From positions 1 through 14,337 of the forward strand of contig CAZYES010000022.1 in the NCBI GenBank assembly GCA_964646515.1: 14,337 bases of DNA, read 5' to 3'. The position numbers and the translations under genes are program-made. Each line of letters begins with the position of its first letter. Position 1 is the stretch's first letter. The stretch comes from C7867-002 sp964646515. GTDB taxonomy: Bacteria; Patescibacteriota; Minisyncoccia; Phycocordibacterales; PALSA-1337. Positions 6,699 through 14,248 of the stretch are shown in pieces. A model generated the notes under the pieces. That model ran no database searches. It was not told the DNA's origin and saw only the letters and a program-made list of their open reading frames with translations.

Positions 6699-7838
6699 TT
6701 ACTCGATTATCCCACCGCCCAGACATTCTTCGCCGTTATATATTACCAGTGATTGCCCAGGTGATAATGTTTCTTGTATTTTTTGAAACTCAATTGTTAC
6801 TTCTGAAAAGGTAATTTTTTTTATTCTTGCCTTTTGTAATGGTTCACGATATCGGCCACGTACTTGGAGTGGATAATGTGTGTTGTCATTGTCAGATGAA
6901 CTGTTATTTGCAGTCTTTGCGATATCATCTCCGAATGATGGTATAGCGCCACTGACCCAGTTGACTCTTGTGATTGTGGCAATGTTGGTAGCGCCGAGCA
7001 ACGGTCTTTCTCGGTTTTTGTTAGAAACCGTAATAGTATTTTGTTCGATGTCTTTGTCAATTACGAAATATGGAGAGTCATTTGGGGTTTTGTCGGTGAT
7101 TGTGAACCCATGACGTTCCCCTATTGTGAAAAGCGTGGCGCCGGGATGTCTTCCTATCTTCTCGCCTTTTTCATCGAGCACATTACCGTCTGCGGCCTTG
7201 ATATAACGCGATAAAAAGTCTTTTAGATCTACTTTGCCAATGAAACAAAGTCCCTGACTATCTCTCTTATCTGCGTTCGGCAAGTTATTTTTTCTTGCTA
7301 TCTCGCGTACGGTGGACTTTTTGAGGTGTCCGATCGGAAACAAGACGTGCTCGAGATCGTTCTGATTGAGAGTCCATAGAAAATAAGATTGATCTTTATT
7401 TTTGTCTACTCCAGCATACAGCGAGCGTGGTCTGCTGTGACCGGTAACTTGCGCATAATGTCCGGTGGCAATAAAATCTGCGCCTTGTTCTTTTGCCCAC
7501 TTCCAAAAAGCGTCAAACTTTACATATCTGTTACACATGACATCGGGATTGGGCGTTTTCCCTTCGCGATATTCTCTGATCATATAATCAATCACGTTTT
7601 TTTTGTACTCGTCTTCGAGATTGAGTGTAAAAAAAGGAATATCCAAATGTGCTGCCGCACGCATTGCTTCCCGACGTTCCTCTCTCCAAGTGCACGCCAT
7701 CCATTCTGGTTGCCAAACTTTGATAAAAACGGCCGTTATGTCATAGCCGTTCTTTTTCAATAATGTAGCCGAAACAGAGCTGTCCACACCGCCAGACATG
7801 CCGACGAAAACTCGCTTTTTATGGGCACGATTCGCCAT
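6699..7838 (-). CDS. mnmA: tRNA-specific 2-thiouridylase MnmA
   Basis: Thiolates U34 of tRNA-Lys, -Glu and -Gln, supporting accurate decoding of purine-ending codons. Counting from the ATG at 7838 (379 residues): PP-loop SGGVDSS at 15-21, which adenylates U34; catalytic Cys102 in NPDVMCNRYVKF; KNKDQSYFLW at 146-155; second catalytic Cys198 in GLCFIGKVDLKDFL; then the HPGATLFTIGERHG segment (231-244) and a C-terminal beta-barrel ending CLGGGII. Length and motifs are normal, so it should be active. An in-frame GTG one codon upstream (7841) is also possible. It matters because the -10 ends 6 nt before the GTG and 9 nt before the ATG. The sulfur-donating IscS/Tus relay proteins are not in this window. 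The gene sits between mltG and the nuclease operon. Confidence 0.96.
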   Translation of the reverse strand: MANRAHKKRVFVGMSGGVDSSVSATLLKKNGYDITAVFIKVWQPEWMACTWREERREAMRAAAHLDIPFFTLNLEDEYKKNVIDYMIREYREGKTPNPDVMCNRYVKFDAFWKWAKEQGADFIATGHYAQVTGHSRPRSLYAGVDKNKDQSYFLWTLNQNDLEHVLFPIGHLKKSTVREIARKNNLPNADKRDSQGLCFIGKVDLKDFLSRYIKAADGNVLDEKGEKIGRHPGATLFTIGERHGFTITDKTPNDSPYFVIDKDIEQNTITVSNKNRERPLLGATNIATITRVNWVSGAIPSFGDDIAKTANNSSSDNDNTHYPLQVRGRYREPLQKARIKKITFSEVTIEFQKIQETLSPGQSLVIYNGEECLGGGIIE

Positions 7839-7847
7839 CACATTGAC

Positions 7848-7875
7848 ATCATACTATCGAAATTATGAAATTCAA
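7848..7875 (-). promoter_or_regulatory. mnmA promoter
   Basis: On the minus strand TTGAAT (7875-7870, 4 of 6) is followed by a 16-bp spacer and TATGAT (7853-7848, 5 of 6). The start codons GTG (7841) and ATG (7838) lie 6 and 9 nt after it, giving a leader of 0-3 nt. This is the best bipartite match in the window apart from the promoter at the right end. Confidence 0.55.
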
Positions 7876-7878
7876 GTC

Positions 7879-8880
7879 TTATTGCAGATATTTTTCTTTG
7901 TTTGCCAGATGTCCTTCGTGAGTTTCGGAATAGTGCATTTTGCCATTGGCATCAGATAGGAAAAATAGATATTTGGTTTCGGTTGGCGTGATTGTGTCGA
8001 TGATGGCGCTGAGGCCCGGATTGTCTATGGGTGATGGCGGTAAGCCAGTGTGTTTGTAAAGGTTGTATGGTGAATCGGTTGCCAAGTCAGCCAAAGTCAA
8101 TTGTGAGGAAGTTTTTCCTAGAATATAATAAAAAGGAGGGTCAACTTGTAGTGGCATACCTATCGAGATGCGTCTCCAGAGAATGCCAGCGATTATTTTC
8201 CGATCAGTTTCATTGTTGGCTTCTTTCTCTACAATCGAGGCCATTTTGATGACATCTTCCATTGGTTTGCCGAATTTTTGTATAGCTGGCAGTTGAGCTT
8301 TTATCTTTCTTGTGAAGGTATCGCGAAACATGGAAAGCACATCTTCTGGCTTGGAATTTTCGTATAGATAATAAGTATCGGGAAATAGATATCCTTCGTA
8401 TGGTTTAGCTATTGCTAAGAATGATTTTAGGTCAAATTTTGGTATATTCTTTTTAACCAATTCGCCGATATTTTTGTTAGTCATGCCTTCGAATATAGTG
8501 ATCTTGATCTTTGGCAAACCCTGGATGCCATTGGCCAATCTATGTGCCACACGCAAGGCTGATTGGGGTTCGTCAAAGAGATAATCTCCGGCCAAGACTT
8601 GCCTGTGGCCCGTAGTCAAGACTACGTATATTTTGAACAGAAAAGAAGACTTGATTATTCCTTTGTCTTTCAAGATATCCGCGGCTTGTGATAAATAAGT
8701 TCCCTGTTTTATTGTCACGGTCTGTTCCTCCGTAAAATTATTAGGTGCTATGGAAAATATTGTCACTATCAAGACTGTGGTAGTAATCAAAACAATGGGC
8801 AAAGCTACTAGCCATTTGGTGTTTTTTTGTATAAATAACCTGAAAATTTTTTTCTTGTTTTTGCTGTTATTTTGGCTCAT
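7879..8880 (-). CDS. mltG: Endolytic murein transglycosylase MltG
   Basis: Membrane-anchored enzyme that cleaves nascent peptidoglycan glycan strands and so sets their length. 333 residues: a basic cytoplasmic tail (1-22), one transmembrane helix (about 23-45), a LysM-like region (about 52-125: TVTIKQGTYLSQAADILK, then AGDYLFDEPQS), and the YceG catalytic domain. Diagnostic motifs are EGYLFPDTYYL (162-172), ASIVEKEA (214-221) with catalytic Glu218, LQVDPPFYYILGK (244-256, usually LQTDPTV), and SPYNLYKHTGLPPSPIDNPG. The C-terminal FLSDANGKMHYSETHEGH stretch is typical. The position and number of the catalytic Glu match the E. coli enzyme as I recall it. It shows that this cell builds a conventional peptidoglycan. 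It follows the CPR membrane protein by 46 bp. The upstream TACAAT abuts the ATG and is too close to act as its -10. Confidence 0.95.
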   Translation of the reverse strand: MSQNNSKNKKKIFRLFIQKNTKWLVALPIVLITTTVLIVTIFSIAPNNFTEEQTVTIKQGTYLSQAADILKDKGIIKSSFLFKIYVVLTTGHRQVLAGDYLFDEPQSALRVAHRLANGIQGLPKIKITIFEGMTNKNIGELVKKNIPKFDLKSFLAIAKPYEGYLFPDTYYLYENSKPEDVLSMFRDTFTRKIKAQLPAIQKFGKPMEDVIKMASIVEKEANNETDRKIIAGILWRRISIGMPLQVDPPFYYILGKTSSQLTLADLATDSPYNLYKHTGLPPSPIDNPGLSAIIDTITPTETKYLFFLSDANGKMHYSETHEGHLANKEKYLQ

Positions 8881-8926
8881 ATTGTATTTGATCTGAAACC
8901 CACGAGGTATGATTCGGTTGAAGGTA

Positions 8927-10204
8927 TTATATAGGTAAATTTGCTGGCGCCTGTGCTTTTTTTGATGGCAACCTCTCTAACGTCGGCGTTGCAGCTACTG
9001 AACCGGGGAAATGATATATGGTTGCCAATTCCTCGACATTCATGACGATATGTTTGCTTTTGAATGGCGCAAAGAAAAATGAACGGCGCTTGTAAGCCAT
9101 GAGCGCGAGTCTAGATTGTCTGTTCTTGCGTATATTTCTATAATCCTGCCACGGGTAGTCAAATTGTCCTAGCCATTTACCGGCTGGTTTCAGACCGTTG
9201 AATCCTTCTGAGCCAAATTGTTTCATACTGCCTATAATACCGCCGATGCCGGATGGTCCATTGAAAGAATCCTTTTTGGCTATATACAAGGCACGGATAC
9301 CGACATCAAAGGCATATTTTGAGACACTTCTTTCTAGGGCTGTTATCAAGTCTTGTTCTCCCTTGGACAATCTGGGTATATTTGTATACTCCCCTTCTTT
9401 TTTAGGTTTGTCTTCTTTTGTTGTTTTTGTCTTTGCGTCTCGTATCATCATTTCGTTCTTTAGTTGTTCGGCCTTGTCTTTCCACAGATCAGTCTTGGCA
9501 AAGAGATGGCCAGGCTTTCTTTGATTTTTTTTATGAGCAATGATAGGTATTTGTATCCAAGCCTGCTGATTTGGTCCGAGGCTACCTAGCCATTCGAGTA
9601 ACGGGATCAGGGGATCGATCTTGAATTCTTCTTTTGGGTCTTTGTCCAGCCCATAATCTACATACGTCTTGATCGGATACGGGTCATCTTTTGTAAAGAC
9701 GAATTCTTCCGCCCAGATTTTCATAATTTTTGGATCGTAGATTACTGATCTGGAGTAATCTTCAACTTCTCGAACTTCTATTCCAGGAAATTGAGAGTAG
9801 AGAGCGGAGATCAGATTTGCCTTGCGGATATCTTCTGTCCAAATCATGAATTTTACTTGTCCTTCTATGGAGATGAGTTCTAGTGAATACCATGGTCTTG
9901 TTTCCCCTTTCCAATATTGCGCGTACAACGTGCCATCGGCGGTGTTGTGCAATGATATGAGGAAGATCTCCATGGCTTGTGGAGATTTGAAAGTCTCTTT
10001 TGGCAATTTGAGCTCCAGGACGACATGTTTGATTGATAGAAAATTTTTCGCACGTATATAGTCGACCCAAAGTTCCCAAGTGATGACAAAAAGAAAAAAA
10101 GCCAATGCGATCGGTGCAATGGCGATCACATATTGAATAGACTGAGGTAAAAGTGTCAGTTGGGCCTGCTCAAATAGAGAGACAAATGGCTGATCAAGAA
10201 GCAT
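8927..10204 (-). CDS. CPR-conserved single-pass membrane protein
   Basis: 425 residues. One transmembrane helix at about 22-47 ends in a WELWVDYIRAKNF segment, then comes a cytoplasmic part of about 375 residues. I recognise the family from CPR/Patescibacteria genomes (possibly the domain family numbered DUF8128; number from memory). Its markers are all here: VVLELKLPKE, WYSLELISIEGQVKFMIWT, YPIKTYVDYGLDKDPKEEFK, AHKKNQRKPG, ALERSVSKYAFDVGIRALYI, FDYPWQDYRNIRKNR, YKRRSFFFAPFK, ELATIYHFPGSVAATPTLER, and an APANLPI end. In genomes I recall, it often lies next to a TraD/VirB4-like secretion ATPase, suggesting a DNA- or protein-transport complex. No such ATPase is in this window; mltG follows instead. 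A charged, Lys-rich linker lies around residues 245-275. Family assignment is good; the function is unknown. Confidence 0.8.
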   Translation of the reverse strand: MLLDQPFVSLFEQAQLTLLPQSIQYVIAIAPIALAFFLFVITWELWVDYIRAKNFLSIKHVVLELKLPKETFKSPQAMEIFLISLHNTADGTLYAQYWKGETRPWYSLELISIEGQVKFMIWTEDIRKANLISALYSQFPGIEVREVEDYSRSVIYDPKIMKIWAEEFVFTKDDPYPIKTYVDYGLDKDPKEEFKIDPLIPLLEWLGSLGPNQQAWIQIPIIAHKKNQRKPGHLFAKTDLWKDKAEQLKNEMMIRDAKTKTTKEDKPKKEGEYTNIPRLSKGEQDLITALERSVSKYAFDVGIRALYIAKKDSFNGPSGIGGIIGSMKQFGSEGFNGLKPAGKWLGQFDYPWQDYRNIRKNRQSRLALMAYKRRSFFFAPFKSKHIVMNVEELATIYHFPGSVAATPTLERLPSKKAQAPANLPI

Positions 10205-10210
10205 GCATAT

Positions 10211-10245
10211 ATTTTAATATATAATATCTAAATCACCTAATTATA
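10211..10245 (-). promoter_or_regulatory. AT-rich promoter candidates for the CPR membrane-protein gene
   Basis: Two -10-like hexamers are present on the minus strand: perfect TATAAT at 10245-10240 (leader about 29 nt) and TAAAAT at 10216-10211, 6 nt before the ATG at 10204. Neither has a good -35, and the region is so AT-rich that chance matches are likely. Confidence 0.3.
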
Positions 10246-10283
10246 CAAAGATATAAAATAGGCCCTTTTGGAGACAGGTTGTT

Positions 10284-11330
10284 CTATTTTTTCTCAACAA
10301 CTGGAGAGTATTTGCCATCTTTGTCCCGTTTGAAATATTTTGGGTTTTGCAAATTGACCACTATGGTATTTTCTTTTACGTAACGCTCTTTCATGACTTT
10401 ATCCACTATCTCTTCTTTGGAAAGAGGGCCGTTTTTTTCCAGAATAGAATGTATAACATCACGCACTACCCCTGGTGCATATCCCCATTCTGCCAAAGCA
10501 TAGAGTCCACGGCCAACCAAGACAAAACGAGGATCTTTGATCAATTCGTTGTGAGTGGTCGCGACATGCGCTTTCTTTTTAAACATGATTGTGATCTGTT
10601 TTGCTACATCGCGAAAATGAATTGGTGAACCATGTTTCCTGATGACCAAAAATGCGTAGTCGCGCATGCCTTTTGTCTTGATGTTGGAAGAATGAGATTT
10701 ACCCCAATCACCGAGCGTGTTTTTACCAATAACCTTGGATATTTGGAGCCAACGCCTTACAACTTCTTGGTTTTTGTATTTTTCTGATACATCTCCAAGA
10801 TGTTCCAAAAATTTACTGACAATTTCTGACTCAGGTAAAAGATCCTCATTACTCAAATTGCTGTACAGCTTGCGCAGAGAATCCTCTACTTTCTTGGACA
10901 ATTCTTCGTTGACATGCCAGCGATGTCGAAACTCATCGTCCTCCTTGAATTTACGGAATGGTTCGCCAACAACCAAGAGAAAAAAGATATGATTTTGTAA
11001 ACTTCTGTCTTTGGAAATGTGACCCAGGAAGTCATCTTCAACGACAATACCTCCCAATGCATGTAGAAGAGTCTCAACCTCGGCAAAGATAGCTTTCTCT
11101 TGTTTATATTCTTCAGATTTGCGTATATTGGAAATAGCGTAGTTTTCGATCTGTCGCACGCGTTCTCTGGTAATACCATAGATCTTGCCTATTGCATCTA
11201 GTGTCATGCGCTTTGGATCTTTTCCGAGCCCGTAACGGTAAGTGATAACTTCGCGAGCCCGATCTGGTAGAGAGGCTAGCAGTCTCTTGGCGATCTGTTT
11301 CGGTTTGAACGAAATTGTTGGAGTGGCCAT
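10284..11330 (-). CDS. Sigma-70 region 4 + HARE-HTH regulator
   Basis: 348 residues. Residues 10-72 are a sigma-70 region 4 helix-turn-helix: LLASLPDRAREVITYRYGL, then TLDAIGKIYGITRERVRQIE (43-62), the classic -35-binding/flap-binding module. No sigma region 2 is present, so it is not a stand-alone sigma factor. The middle (about 75-210) is helical and charged. The C-terminal part (about 212-285) resembles a HARE-HTH winged helix, as in the RNA polymerase delta subunit: GMRDYAFLVIRKHGSPIHFRDVAKQI, then LVGRGLYALAEWG. It is followed by a second winged-helix-like unit (about 288-343). It likely binds RNA polymerase or promoter DNA to modulate transcription; similar proteins are common in CPR genomes as I recall. 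An inverted repeat sits just upstream of its start, which could mean autoregulation. It lies 57 bp after leuS. Confidence 0.85.
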   Translation of the reverse strand: MATPTISFKPKQIAKRLLASLPDRAREVITYRYGLGKDPKRMTLDAIGKIYGITRERVRQIENYAISNIRKSEEYKQEKAIFAEVETLLHALGGIVVEDDFLGHISKDRSLQNHIFFLLVVGEPFRKFKEDDEFRHRWHVNEELSKKVEDSLRKLYSNLSNEDLLPESEIVSKFLEHLGDVSEKYKNQEVVRRWLQISKVIGKNTLGDWGKSHSSNIKTKGMRDYAFLVIRKHGSPIHFRDVAKQITIMFKKKAHVATTHNELIKDPRFVLVGRGLYALAEWGYAPGVVRDVIHSILEKNGPLSKEEIVDKVMKERYVKENTIVVNLQNPKYFKRDKDGKYSPVVEKK

Positions 11331-11353
11331 AAAATTTTTTATTAATAATGTCT

Positions 11354-11374
11354 TGTATAAGGTATGAATACCTT
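11354..11374 (-). promoter_or_regulatory. Inverted repeat and possible -10 before the sigma-4/HARE gene
   Basis: AAGGTAT-GA-ATACCTT (11359-11374) is a perfect 7-bp inverted repeat with a 2-bp centre, suited to a dimeric DNA-binding protein rather than to RNA folding. On the minus strand it runs directly into TATACA (11359-11354), a plausible -10 about 24 nt before the ATG at 11330. No T-tract follows, so it is not a leuS terminator. Confidence 0.4.
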
Positions 11375-11387
11375 AACACTTAACATC

Positions 11388-13937
11388 TCAATTTGTCAAT
11401 ACGATATTGACAAGTCTCCTAGGGACTACGATAACTCGGTTGATTTGTTTGTTTTTTAGCCACTTCTTTACCTCTGGCGCATCTTTGGCCATGTTCTCCA
11501 GTTCCGTTTTGTCAGAATTTATGTCTGCCTTAAATGAACCGCGGACTTTGCCGTTGACTTGAACTACGATAGTTACTTTGCTATCCACAATGAGATTCGC
11601 GTCGTACTCTGGCCATTTCGAGATGTGTATAGTTTTTTTGTTTCCGAGTACATTCCACAATTCTTGGGTTACGTGTGGTGCGAATGGTGCCAGTAATTGG
11701 AGTAATATTTCATATTGTCCGCGGTCAATCGATTGCATTTTCTCCATCTCATTGACGGCAATCATGAGTGTACTTATGGCGGTGTTAAATCGGAGCTCTT
11801 GAATGTCCTCGGTTACTTTCTTGATAGTTCTATGAAGTATGGGCGCAAATGACGGAGAGGCGTCAGTTGACTCCTTGATATCATCTATTGACGCCATCAA
11901 CTTCCAAACTTTTTCGACAAATCGCCTTGCTCCTATGATACTAGAGGTGTTCCATGCTATCTGTTGATCAAATGGACCCATGAACATCTCATATATTCGC
12001 AGACTGTCGGCGCCAAATGTTCTGACTATATCATCTGGATTTACCACATTGCCAAAACGCTTGGACATTTTCTTGCCATCTTCGCCCATTATCAGACCTA
12101 CATGTTGTAATTTTTTGAACGGTTCAATATCAAAAGTTATTCCTAGGTCATAAAGAAATTTATGCCAAAATCGTGCATAGATAAGATGTCTAGTGGCGTG
12201 CTCTGCGCCACCGACATATAGGTCTACCGATGACCAGTATTTTTCCTTATCAGAATCAACCAATCTTTTTTTGTTATTTGGATCTTTGTATCTCAGGTAA
12301 TACCAAGACGAGCCTGCCCACTGTGGCATAGTGTTTGTCTCGCGTTTGGCTTTTCCCCTGCATTTGGGACATTTTACATTGACCCAAGATTTGATCGCTG
12401 CCAGTGGAGACTCGCCTGTTCCCGTAGGTTCATATGACTTGACCTTTGGCAATCTTACAGGTAATTCTTTTTCGGGTACCGCCACCACGCCACACTTGTC
12501 ACAGTGAATTATTGGTATTGGTTCGCCCCAATAGCGTTGTCTGGAAAATACCCAGTTACGCAATTTATAGGCCGTGGTCCATTGACCACCTACGAATGAG
12601 GTTATTTCTTTTTGGGCTAACTGAGAATCTTTGCCACAGAATTTGCCTGAATTGACCATAATGCCTTTGCCGGTAAAGGCGCGATTTGGTCCCTTGTCTG
12701 ACTTTACATCGGATTTTTCTTTGATAACCTGTTTTATAGGTAGTTTGTATTTTTGGGCAAATTCCCAATCTCTTTCATCGTGCGCCGGTACAGCCATTAT
12801 CGCGCCGGTGCCATAATCGGGGAATACATAGTCGGCAATCCAGACAGGAATTTTTTCTTTGTTAGCCGGATTCACTGCTTTTATACCTTCTAACATCACG
12901 CCAGTCTTTTCTCTTGTGGCATCAGTGCGCTCTATTTCTGTTTTTTCTTTGGTATGAGAAATATATTCGTTGACTTCTTTTTTGTTGGTTATATTTGGAA
13001 GTAATTTGTTTATTGATGTATGCTCTGGTGATAAAACTATGTAAGTTGCTCCGAATAATGTGTCTGGTCTAGTTGTGAATATTTTTATTATTTCATCATT
13101 GTTTTTATTTCCAGGTCCAACCAAACTATGATCGATGTCGTTTCCTTGATTATGAGTGGCATCCTCTGTGGCGACGACAAGATCGAAATCGATCAATGCT
13201 CCTTCACTTCTACCGATCCAATTTTTTTGGAGTTCCCTGATCGATTCTGGCCAATCAAGTAGCGCTTTGCCGTTTTTATCAACAGCATATAGATCTTTCA
13301 ATAATCTTTCTGCGTATTCCGTGATCTTCAAGACCCATTGTTTCATGGGCTTTTTTTCTATCGGCGTGCCACAGCGCTCGCACCTGCCGTCCTCAACGTC
13401 TTCATTGGCAAGGCCGGTTTTGCATGAAGGGCACCAAATTATCGGCTCATAGGATTCGTACGCCAAACCTTTTTTGAACATCTGCAGGAATATCCATTGT
13501 GTCCATTTGTAATAACTCGGATCGGTGGTATTGATTTCGCGTGACCAGTCATAGTCCAATCCCAAAATTTCCAACTGTTTTTTGAATCGCTTGATATTCT
13601 TTTTCACTGAGTCGGCGGGATTGGTTTTTGTTTTCAAGGCGTAATTTTCTGCTGGTAGGCCGAAAGCATCGAAACCCATGGGGTGCAAGATCGAGTAGCC
13701 GTGCATTCTTTTGAATCTGGAAATGACATCGGTGGCAATATAGCCTTTGGGATGACCTACGTGGAGTCCCTCGCCAGATGGATATGGGAACATATCTAGT
13801 ACGTAGTATTTGTCTTTTTTGTGATCTTCCTTGCTTCTATAGATCTTTTCGTTTGCCCATTTTTTTTGCCACTTACTTTCGATTGTAGAGTGGTCGTATT
13901 TGGGTGCATATTTTTGTTTTGCGGAAGGTTTTTTCAT
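11388..13937 (-). CDS. leuS: Leucine--tRNA ligase
   Basis: Charges tRNA-Leu in the cytoplasm. 849 residues from the ATG at 13937, normal for a bacterial LeuRS. Class I signatures are HVGH at 59-62 (within YPSGEGLHVGHPKGY) and KMSKR at 623-627 (within MGEDGKKMSKRFGN). Two Cys pairs for zinc occur at 169-189 (CPSC...CERC) and another set at 479-526 (CDKC...CPKC). The CP1 editing domain is intact, with the Thr-rich TTRPDT (288-293) and Asp387 in VPAHDERD, so post-transfer editing should work. The C-terminal anticodon-binding and tRNA-contact domains reach the end (TIVVQVNGKVRG). The frame is open up to 14015, but that longer start overlaps the upstream gene and crosses a terminator hairpin. The ATG at 13937 fits the family N-terminus and a -10 exactly 7 nt upstream. 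Confidence 0.98.
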   Translation of the reverse strand: MKKPSAKQKYAPKYDHSTIESKWQKKWANEKIYRSKEDHKKDKYYVLDMFPYPSGEGLHVGHPKGYIATDVISRFKRMHGYSILHPMGFDAFGLPAENYALKTKTNPADSVKKNIKRFKKQLEILGLDYDWSREINTTDPSYYKWTQWIFLQMFKKGLAYESYEPIIWCPSCKTGLANEDVEDGRCERCGTPIEKKPMKQWVLKITEYAERLLKDLYAVDKNGKALLDWPESIRELQKNWIGRSEGALIDFDLVVATEDATHNQGNDIDHSLVGPGNKNNDEIIKIFTTRPDTLFGATYIVLSPEHTSINKLLPNITNKKEVNEYISHTKEKTEIERTDATREKTGVMLEGIKAVNPANKEKIPVWIADYVFPDYGTGAIMAVPAHDERDWEFAQKYKLPIKQVIKEKSDVKSDKGPNRAFTGKGIMVNSGKFCGKDSQLAQKEITSFVGGQWTTAYKLRNWVFSRQRYWGEPIPIIHCDKCGVVAVPEKELPVRLPKVKSYEPTGTGESPLAAIKSWVNVKCPKCRGKAKRETNTMPQWAGSSWYYLRYKDPNNKKRLVDSDKEKYWSSVDLYVGGAEHATRHLIYARFWHKFLYDLGITFDIEPFKKLQHVGLIMGEDGKKMSKRFGNVVNPDDIVRTFGADSLRIYEMFMGPFDQQIAWNTSSIIGARRFVEKVWKLMASIDDIKESTDASPSFAPILHRTIKKVTEDIQELRFNTAISTLMIAVNEMEKMQSIDRGQYEILLQLLAPFAPHVTQELWNVLGNKKTIHISKWPEYDANLIVDSKVTIVVQVNGKVRGSFKADINSDKTELENMAKDAPEVKKWLKNKQINRVIVVPRRLVNIVLTN

Positions 13938-13944
13938 AAGGTGA

Positions 13945-13972
13945 ATAATAGCGCAAAAATGGTCGACAGCAA
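13945..13972 (-). promoter_or_regulatory. leuS promoter inside the terminator region
   Basis: On the minus strand TTGCTG (13972-13967) is followed by a 16-bp spacer and TATTAT (13950-13945, 5 of 6), ending 7 nt before the ATG. The -35 covers the loop of the upstream terminator hairpin and the spacer covers its right-hand stem and T-tract. If used, the leuS mRNA would have essentially no leader. Confidence 0.45.
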
Positions 13973-13985
13973 ACTGTCGACCATT
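13955..13985 (-). terminator. Rho-independent terminator upstream of leuS
   Basis: A perfect 12-bp stem (AATGGTCGACAG, 13958-13969, with CTGTCGACCATT, 13974-13985) closes a 4-nt loop. On the minus strand it is followed by a short T-run, read as TTTTT at 13959-13955. It begins 16 nt after the stop of the small membrane-protein gene and so most likely ends that transcript. On the plus strand the trailing T-run is missing, so it is directional. Confidence 0.85.
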
Positions 13986-14001
13986 GTTCGGGGCCACTGA
14001 C

Positions 14002-14187
14002 TCATTTGATAACACTAGAGATCGCGTCCAGACATCCCCAGATTATCGCTATGGTGATAGTGGCTACTAGCGCGAGGAGCCAACCTAGGCTCTGCTCATT
14101 TTTGTGTACTGTCACGTGATTGTGTGGCCGAAGGTCGAATTGTCTTTCGTTACTTATCCTTCTGCCGATCATGCTTTTGTGGTACAT
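14002..14187 (-). CDS. Small single-helix membrane protein
   Basis: 61 residues. The first 33 are polar and basic (about 8 Arg/Lys and several His), and residues 34-56 form a hydrophobic helix (GWLLALVATITIAIIWG), so an N-terminus-inside small membrane protein is likely. I recognise no family. Coding status is supported by context rather than homology: an extended -10 promoter lies about 60 nt upstream and a strong terminator begins 16 nt after the stop, so something is expressed as a short unit here. An internal ATG at 14172 is an alternative start. There is no clear ribosome-binding site. The alternative is a small RNA of about 280 nt spanning the same promoter-terminator unit. Confidence 0.5.
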   Translation of the reverse strand: MYHKSMIGRRISNERQFDLRPHNHVTVHKNEQSLGWLLALVATITIAIIWGCLDAISSVIK

Positions 14188-14248
14188 AACATTCTGCTCG
14201 AGTTGACCGTTTATTTGTCTGTTTCACTAATTAAAATCTAACTCCTGT

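Noticed and set aside
13938..14015. Longer leuS start at 14015
   Set aside because: It would add 26 residues that do not resemble the LeuRS N-terminus, overlap the upstream stop and read through a terminator hairpin.
14002..14015. Alternative genetic code with UGA as an amino acid
   Set aside because: UGA terminates leuS and the small ORF at sensible positions and no gene has in-frame UGA, so the standard code fits.
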